The position numbers were made by a program, and so were the translations under genes. This document shows, in pieces, positions 32,458 through 36,506 of a stretch of 36,506 nucleotides of DNA. The notes under the pieces are model-generated. The model did not search any database. It was given only the letters and a program-made list of their open reading frames with translations, and was not told the DNA's origin. Numbering within the stretch: position 1 is the first letter of the stretch; each line of letters starts with the position of its first letter. This DNA comes from Alistipes senegalensis (GTDB lineage Bacteria > Bacteroidota > Bacteroidia > Bacteroidales > Rikenellaceae). Where the stretch lies: the NCBI GenBank assembly GCA_023665825.1, contig JAMPDE010000001.1, positions 349,760 to 386,265 of the forward strand, written 5' to 3'.

Positions 32458-33303
32458 ATGATGAAAACGATCTCGAATCAGGAGTACGGCGGTGAGCGTC
32501 CGCTCTTCGGGTCGCGCGACCTCCGCTTGGAAAATGTCGTCATCCATGCCGGTGAATCGGCGTTGAAGGAGTGCCGCAACATCGAGGCGGTCGGCTGCCG
32601 TTTCGAGGGCAAATACCCGTTCTGGCACAACGACGGCTTCGTCGTCCGCGATTGTCTGTTCACCGAAGGGGCCCGCGCCGCGCTGTGGTATTCGCGCGGC
32701 CTGCGGATGACCGACACGCGCGTCGAAGCCCCCAAGATGTTCCGCGAAATGGACGGTCTCGAACTCGTGAACGTCGAACTGCCCGATGCGCAGGAAACTT
32801 TGTGGCATTGCCGCAACGTTTCGCTGAAAAACGTCCGCGTCGACCGGGCCGATTACCTCTTCATGCACAGCGAACATATCCGCATCGCCGACTACCGGCA
32901 GCAGGGCAACTATTCGTTCCAGTATTGCCGCGACGTTGAAATCCGCAACGCCGAAATCCACTCGAAAGACGCTTTCTGGAACTCCGAAGACGTCACGGTC
33001 TACGATTCGATGCTCGACGGCGAGTATCTCGGCTGGCATTCCAAACGGTTGCGGCTGGTCAACTGCCACATCAGCGGCACGCAGCCGCTGTGTTATGCGC
33101 ACGACCTCGTGCTGGAAAACTGCACGATGGACGACGATGCCGACTTGGCGTTCGAGTACAGCAGCGTGCAGGCGACCGTTCGGGGCACCGTGCGCAGCGT
33201 GAAGAACCCGTCGACGGGCTTTATCCGCGCCGAAGGTTACGGTGAAATCATCCTCGACGAACACGTCAAAGCACCGGCTGACTGCCGCATCGAAATACTG
33301 TAA
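32458..33303 (+). CDS. DUF3737 family right-handed beta-helix protein
   Basis: The 281-residue protein matches DUF3737: GERPLFGSRDLRLENVVIHA near the start, GESALKECRNIEAVGCRFEG, then about ten rungs of about 20 residues, most opening with an aromatic-His-Asn/Ser pattern such as FWHNDG, LWYSRG, LWHCRN, FMHSEH, FWNSED and GWHSKR. No signal peptide, so cytoplasmic. The function is not established. I chose the start at 32458 (MMKTIS); an upstream ATG at 32413 overlapping the hydrolase stop is possible but adds an odd basic leader. Confidence 0.85.
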   Translation: MMKTISNQEYGGERPLFGSRDLRLENVVIHAGESALKECRNIEAVGCRFEGKYPFWHNDGFVVRDCLFTEGARAALWYSRGLRMTDTRVEAPKMFREMDGLELVNVELPDAQETLWHCRNVSLKNVRVDRADYLFMHSEHIRIADYRQQGNYSFQYCRDVEIRNAEIHSKDAFWNSEDVTVYDSMLDGEYLGWHSKRLRLVNCHISGTQPLCYAHDLVLENCTMDDDADLAFEYSSVQATVRGTVRSVKNPSTGFIRAEGYGEIILDEHVKAPADCRIEIL

Positions 33304-34472
33304 TGGACAACCGATTCGATTTCGATACCGTGCAGCCGCGTCGCGGCACGGATTGCGTGAAATGGGATACGCCCGTCAACGAGGGCGTGCTGCCCATGTG
33401 GGTCGCCGATATGGATTTCCGCACGGCTCCGGCCGTCGTCGACGCCGTGACGCGCCGCGCCGAGCAGGGCATCTACGGCTACGCCAAAGTCCCCGACGCC
33501 TACTATCGCGCCTTGTGCGGGTGGTTCGAGCGGCGGCACGGCTGGCGCATCGACCCCCAGTGGGTGATTTATACGACCGGCGTCGTGCCCGCCGTTTCGG
33601 CCGTCATCAAGGCTTTGACCCGTCCGGGCGACCGCGTGATTATCCAGCCGCCCGTCTACAACTGCTTCTACTCGTCGATTCGCAACAACGGGTGCGAGTT
33701 GTCCTCGAATCCGCTGCGGCGCGACGGCGACAGCTTCTTCATCGACTTCGACGACCTCGAAGCGAAAGCCGCCGACCCGCGAGCGCGCGTGCTGCTGTTG
33801 TGCAACCCGCACAATCCGGTTGGCCGCGTCTGGACGCCCGACGAACTGCGGCGCGTGGGCGACATCTGCCTGCGCCACGACGTGACAGTCGTCGCCGACG
33901 AAATCCATTGCGAACTGACCCGTCCGGGACTCGACTATACCCCTTTCGCGACGCTTTCGCCCGAATTTCAGGCACGCTGCGTGGTCTGCAACTCGCCGAG
34001 CAAGGCGTTCAACCTCGCCGGTATGCAGACGGCCAATATCATCGCGGCCGACCCCGAGCTGCGCCGCTGCATCGACCGTGCCGTCAACGACAATGAGGTG
34101 TGCGACATCGGGCCGTTCGGTATCGTCGCCCTGATTGCGGCTTACGACTGCGGCGCCGAGTGGCTCGACGCTCTGCGCGACTATCTGTGGGCCAATTACG
34201 AGTGCGCCCGCGACTTTTTCGCCGCCGAATTGCCCGACTTCCCGATTGCGCGGCTCGAAGGCACCTACCTGCTGTGGATCGACTGCCGGGCTGCGGGGCG
34301 CACTTCCGAAGAATTGGCCGAGCACCTGCTCGACGACTGCCGCCTGATGGTCAGTCCCGGCACGCTCTACGGCCCCGAAGGCGAGGGCTATCTGCGGCTG
34401 AACATCGCCTGCCCGCGCTCGCTGCTGGTCGAGGGATTGCAACGTTTGAAGCGCGGGCTGACCCGCCGGTAG
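33303..34472 (+). CDS. MalY/PatB family PLP-dependent C-S lyase or aminotransferase
   Basis: The 389-residue fold-type I PLP enzyme matches MalY/PatB: NRFDFDTVQPRRGTDCVKWD near the start, PMWVADMDFRTAPAV, YGYAKVPDAYY, CNPHNPVGRVW, VADEIHCEL and the PLP lysine Lys234 in SPSKAFNLAGMQ, ending with YLRLNIACPRS. Family members act as cystathionine beta-lyases or aminotransferases, releasing thiol or H2S from cysteine conjugates. Its start overlaps the DUF3737 stop by one base. The operon position hints at a sulfur-containing substrate, but this is inference. Confidence 0.92.
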   Translation: MDNRFDFDTVQPRRGTDCVKWDTPVNEGVLPMWVADMDFRTAPAVVDAVTRRAEQGIYGYAKVPDAYYRALCGWFERRHGWRIDPQWVIYTTGVVPAVSAVIKALTRPGDRVIIQPPVYNCFYSSIRNNGCELSSNPLRRDGDSFFIDFDDLEAKAADPRARVLLLCNPHNPVGRVWTPDELRRVGDICLRHDVTVVADEIHCELTRPGLDYTPFATLSPEFQARCVVCNSPSKAFNLAGMQTANIIAADPELRRCIDRAVNDNEVCDIGPFGIVALIAAYDCGAEWLDALRDYLWANYECARDFFAAELPDFPIARLEGTYLLWIDCRAAGRTSEELAEHLLDDCRLMVSPGTLYGPEGEGYLRLNIACPRSLLVEGLQRLKRGLTRR

Positions 34473-34473
34473 G

Positions 34474-35892
34474 ATGACGAACGGCCGGAAACGCGAATAC
34501 GAACTGCTCGACCGCCTGCGCGACGGCCGCCCGATGAACCGCCGCGAACGGCTCGAGCTCATCGTGCGGTTGAGCATCCCGTCGATTCTGGCGCAGTTGT
34601 CGGTCATCGTCATGCTCTACATCGACGCTTCGATGGTGGGCAGTCTCGGGGCCGACGCGTCGGCCTCCATCGGGCTCGTCTCCACGACCACGTGGCTCTT
34701 CGGCGGATTGTGTTCGGCCGCCGCCATCGGCTTTTCGGTGCAGGCGGCGCACCGCATCGGCGCGGGCGATTATGCCGGTGCCCGCAGCGTCTTGCGGCAG
34801 GGATTCGTCGCGACGCTCTTTTTCGGGGCAGCCGTCGCGGCCGTCGGATGCGCTATCAGCGGCCCGTTGCCGGTGTGGCTCGGCGGAAATGCCGCCATTA
34901 CGGCCGACGCGACCCGTTATTTTCGGATATTCGCCCTTTCGCTTCCGTTGTTGCAACTGAACTATCTTTCGGGCGGCATGCTCCGGTGCAGCGGCAACAT
35001 GCGCGTACCCAGCCTGTTGAGCGTCGTCATGTGCGTGCTCGACGTCGTATTCAACGCGTTGCTGATTTTCCCGACCCGCACGTGCATCGTCGCCGGATTG
35101 TCGTTCACGTTGCCCGGTGCGGATTTGGGCGTGGCCGGTGCCGCTTTGGGTACGGCCGCCGCCGAAACGGTGACGGCTTTGGCGATGACGGCCTACCTTT
35201 GGTTCCGGTCGCCCGAACTGGCGTTGCACCGCGAGCGCGGACGTTTCCGACCCACCGTGCGTTGTTTGCGCGAGGCGTTGCGCACGGGGCTGCCCGTCGG
35301 CGGCGAACGGGTCATCATGTGCGGCGCCCAGATTCTGACGACCGTCATCGTCGCGCCGCTCGGCAGTGCGGCCATTGCTGCCAATGCCTTTGCTATCACA
35401 GCCGAAAGTCTCTGCTACATGCCCGGATACGGCATCGGCGAAGCCGCCACGACGCTGGTCGGCCAATGCAAGGGAGCCGGACGCCCCGACCTGATGCGCC
35501 GTTTCGCCCGCACGACCGTGTGGCTCGGCATGGGCGTAATTGCCTGCATGGGATGGATGTTGTACGTCGGAGCTCCGGCGATGATGGGCGTGATGTCGCC
35601 CGATACGGAGATTCGCGAGCTCGGCACGGCGGCCCTGCGCATCGCGGCTTTCTCCGAACCGATGTATGCCGCGTCGATCGTGGCTTACGGCGCGTTCGTC
35701 GGCACGGGGGACACCGTCGTGCCGAGTTGCATGAATTTTTTGAGTATCTGGGTCGTGCGGTTGCCGTTGGCCGCCTTGCTCGTACCGCACTACGGGTTGC
35801 AGGGCGCGTGGATCGCCATGTGCATCGAATTGTGCTTTCGCGGTACGATTTTCCTTGTCCGGCTCTTGCGCGACCGGTGGCTTCCCGCTTAA
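34474..35892 (+). CDS. MATE family efflux transporter
   Basis: The 472-residue inner-membrane protein has 12 predicted membrane segments in two similar halves. MATE features include SIPSILAQLSVIVMLYIDAS at the start of the first half, PLLQLNYLSGGMLRCSGNMR, and in the second half GLPVGGERVIMCGAQI with GYGIGEAATTLVGQCKGAGR. MATE proteins export drugs, toxins or metabolites by sodium or proton exchange. The start is one base after the MalY stop, so it is co-translated with it. The stop codon lies inside the terminator hairpin. Confidence 0.94.
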   Translation: MTNGRKREYELLDRLRDGRPMNRRERLELIVRLSIPSILAQLSVIVMLYIDASMVGSLGADASASIGLVSTTTWLFGGLCSAAAIGFSVQAAHRIGAGDYAGARSVLRQGFVATLFFGAAVAAVGCAISGPLPVWLGGNAAITADATRYFRIFALSLPLLQLNYLSGGMLRCSGNMRVPSLLSVVMCVLDVVFNALLIFPTRTCIVAGLSFTLPGADLGVAGAALGTAAAETVTALAMTAYLWFRSPELALHRERGRFRPTVRCLREALRTGLPVGGERVIMCGAQILTTVIVAPLGSAAIAANAFAITAESLCYMPGYGIGEAATTLVGQCKGAGRPDLMRRFARTTVWLGMGVIACMGWMLYVGAPAMMGVMSPDTEIRELGTAALRIAAFSEPMYAASIVAYGAFVGTGDTVVPSCMNFLSIWVVRLPLAALLVPHYGLQGAWIAMCIELCFRGTIFLVRLLRDRWLPA

Positions 35893-35904
35893 GAAGCGGG
35901 TTTT
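35884..35904 (+). terminator. Terminator of the AraC-linked operon, overlapping the MATE stop
   Basis: CCCGCTT (35884-35890) pairs with AAGCGGG (35894-35900) around a 3-base loop, followed by TTTT. The TAA stop (35890-35892) lies in the stem and loop, so ribosomes finishing translation would cover the hairpin. Confidence 0.7.
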
Positions 35905-35905
35905 A

Positions 35906-35947
35906 AGCGCTACGGATGGTCTTTTTGCTTCGGACGGTCGGAAGCGC
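35906..35947 (+). repeat. Dispersed repeat AGCGCTACGG...GGAAGCGC, copy B
   Basis: Begins AGCGCTACGGATGGT and ends ACGGTCGGAAGCGC, 42 bases, preceded by TTTTA. It differs from copy A mainly in the T-rich centre. Confidence 0.65.
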
Positions 35948-35977
35948 TCTCGTCCAATTCAGAATTCAGAATTATTG

Positions 35978-36026
35978 GCGACGCTTTGCGTCGCGCGGGC
36001 CGCAGCCTCCGCCAGCGGAGGCCCGC
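35978..36026. repeat. Hairpin plus 34-base GC-rich repeat, copy 2
   Basis: GCGACGC (35978-35984) and GCGTCGC (35988-35994) form a tight hairpin with a 3-base loop. It runs into the second 34-base GCGCGGGCCGCAGCCTCC repeat (35993-36026), which ends GGAGGCCCGC as in copy 1. Just before it, AATTCAGAATTCAGAATT (35957-35974) is a short AT direct repeat. Confidence 0.6.
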
Positions 36027-36150
36027 CACTTGCGTGTCGTGCCGTCCGCAGTCTGCGCCCCGCAATGACCATTTTTCATTTAGCGACGGCGCAGACGACT
36101 GTCTGATACCCGACAACCGTCTATCGCGCTTAACCCCCTTTTTTTCAATC

Positions 36151-36176
36151 GCACTTTTTGTTCCGTCAAAAAGTGC
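36151..36176. repeat. Perfect 10-bp hairpin
   Basis: GCACTTTTTG (36151-36160) pairs with CAAAAAGTGC (36167-36176) around TTCCGT. The type resembles extragenic palindromes found around bacterial genomes. It may act as a terminator or a repeat unit; no gene ends nearby except the MATE gene 260 bases upstream. Confidence 0.55.
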
Positions 36177-36230
36177 CAAAAACCTCTCCGACGATGTCTC
36201 CGCCTACTGCGTGCGGCCTAACGCTGGCTT

Positions 36231-36506
36231 CGGGCGCCTATCGCGGGTTTGCAAGCAAACCGGCCCCTCCGCCGGACGCTTTTAGTCCGCACTCCGTTTA
36301 ACGGCTCCGACATCCGGTCGGATTCATCGGTGCCGCTGACGCGGCAATGTTTTTATTAAAGGTCAGAGCGCTTCCCACCGTCGGAAACCCCACGACCTCC
36401 CGTAGCGCTAATAAAATCCCGCTCGGCAAAAAAGGCGTAAAGAAATCAAGCCGTAAAAGCGTATGAAAACGGGGACGGTTTGCTTGCAAACCCGCGAAGT
36501 CGCCCG
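36231..36506. repeat. Inverted repeat pair enclosing copy C of the AGCGCTACGG repeat
   Basis: A 22-base sequence at 36241-36262 (TCGCGGGTTTGCAAGC then AAACCG) recurs as its exact reverse complement at 36476-36497; weaker similarity extends to 36231 and 36506. Each arm holds a palindrome GGTTTGC/GCAAACC. Inside, at 36368-36409 in inverted orientation, lies copy C of the AGCGCTACGG...GGAAGCGC repeat. The 614 bases from 35893 to the window end show no credible gene. Confidence 0.6.

Noticed and set aside
36150-36300. Possible tRNA or small RNA among the hairpins at the right end.
   Set aside because: No cloverleaf, CCA end or T-loop could be assembled.

Overview
This window reads as chromosomal DNA of a GC-rich member of the Bacteroidales, most likely Alistipes or a close relative. 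The support is internal: a BamD / omega-like / CoaBC / RecN gene order, a Porin_10-type outer-membrane protein, a secreted DPP IV, surface-type lipoproteins, and promoters with the phylum's -7 (TAnnTTTG) and -33 (TTTG) boxes instead of sigma70 boxes. The genus is an inference. I see no rRNA, tRNA, CRISPR array, transposase or phage gene.

Layout. 1-2345 (minus): start of a lipoprotein gene cut by the window edge, a YhcH-family protein, a membrane-anchored endonuclease/exonuclease/phosphatase-fold protein and a rhomboid protease. 2450-5350 (plus): exported aldose 1-epimerase and a sodium/solute symporter. 5428-8620 (minus): a RadC-like protein, then acpP-fabF-rnc. 9028-14054 (plus): YraN, a glucosaminidase with LysM domains, a conserved unknown protein, a DPP IV peptidase and 3-methyladenine glycosylase I. 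14062-18140 (minus): bamD, omega-like subunit, coaBC, recN. 18381-24579 (minus): a mannose-centred block of manC, murF, ROK kinase, manA and a GH125 alpha-mannosidase. 24805-26163 (minus): an AT-richer leucine-rich-repeat lipoprotein, preceded by a 440-base intergenic region holding a candidate structured RNA. 26605-30214 (plus): pssA, Porin_10 protein, lytic transglycosylase. 30282-31178 (minus): an AraC regulator, divergent from a tightly packed plus-strand operon (31361-35892) of a cysteine-nucleophile hydrolase, a DUF3737 beta-helix protein, a MalY-type PLP enzyme and a MATE exporter. 35893-36506 is a gene-free block of dispersed repeats and hairpins.

The genes mostly combine housekeeping work (fatty acid, phospholipid, CoA, cell wall, outer-membrane assembly, DNA repair) with glycan and peptide use (GalM/symporter, GH125/ROK/ManA/ManC, DPP IV). 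The observations most worth following up are: (1) a candidate structured RNA at 26259-26382 whose pairing is clearly better on the minus strand and which has an upstream -7 box; (2) two copies of an 83-84 bp promoter element in which three related six-base motifs differ together; (3) the AraC-linked four-gene operon with a 21-bp-phased direct-repeat operator; (4) divergent promoters built as back-to-back -7 boxes with a 12-13 base spacer, seen three times; and (5) a three-copy intergenic repeat bounded by AGCGCTACGG and GGAAGCGC.
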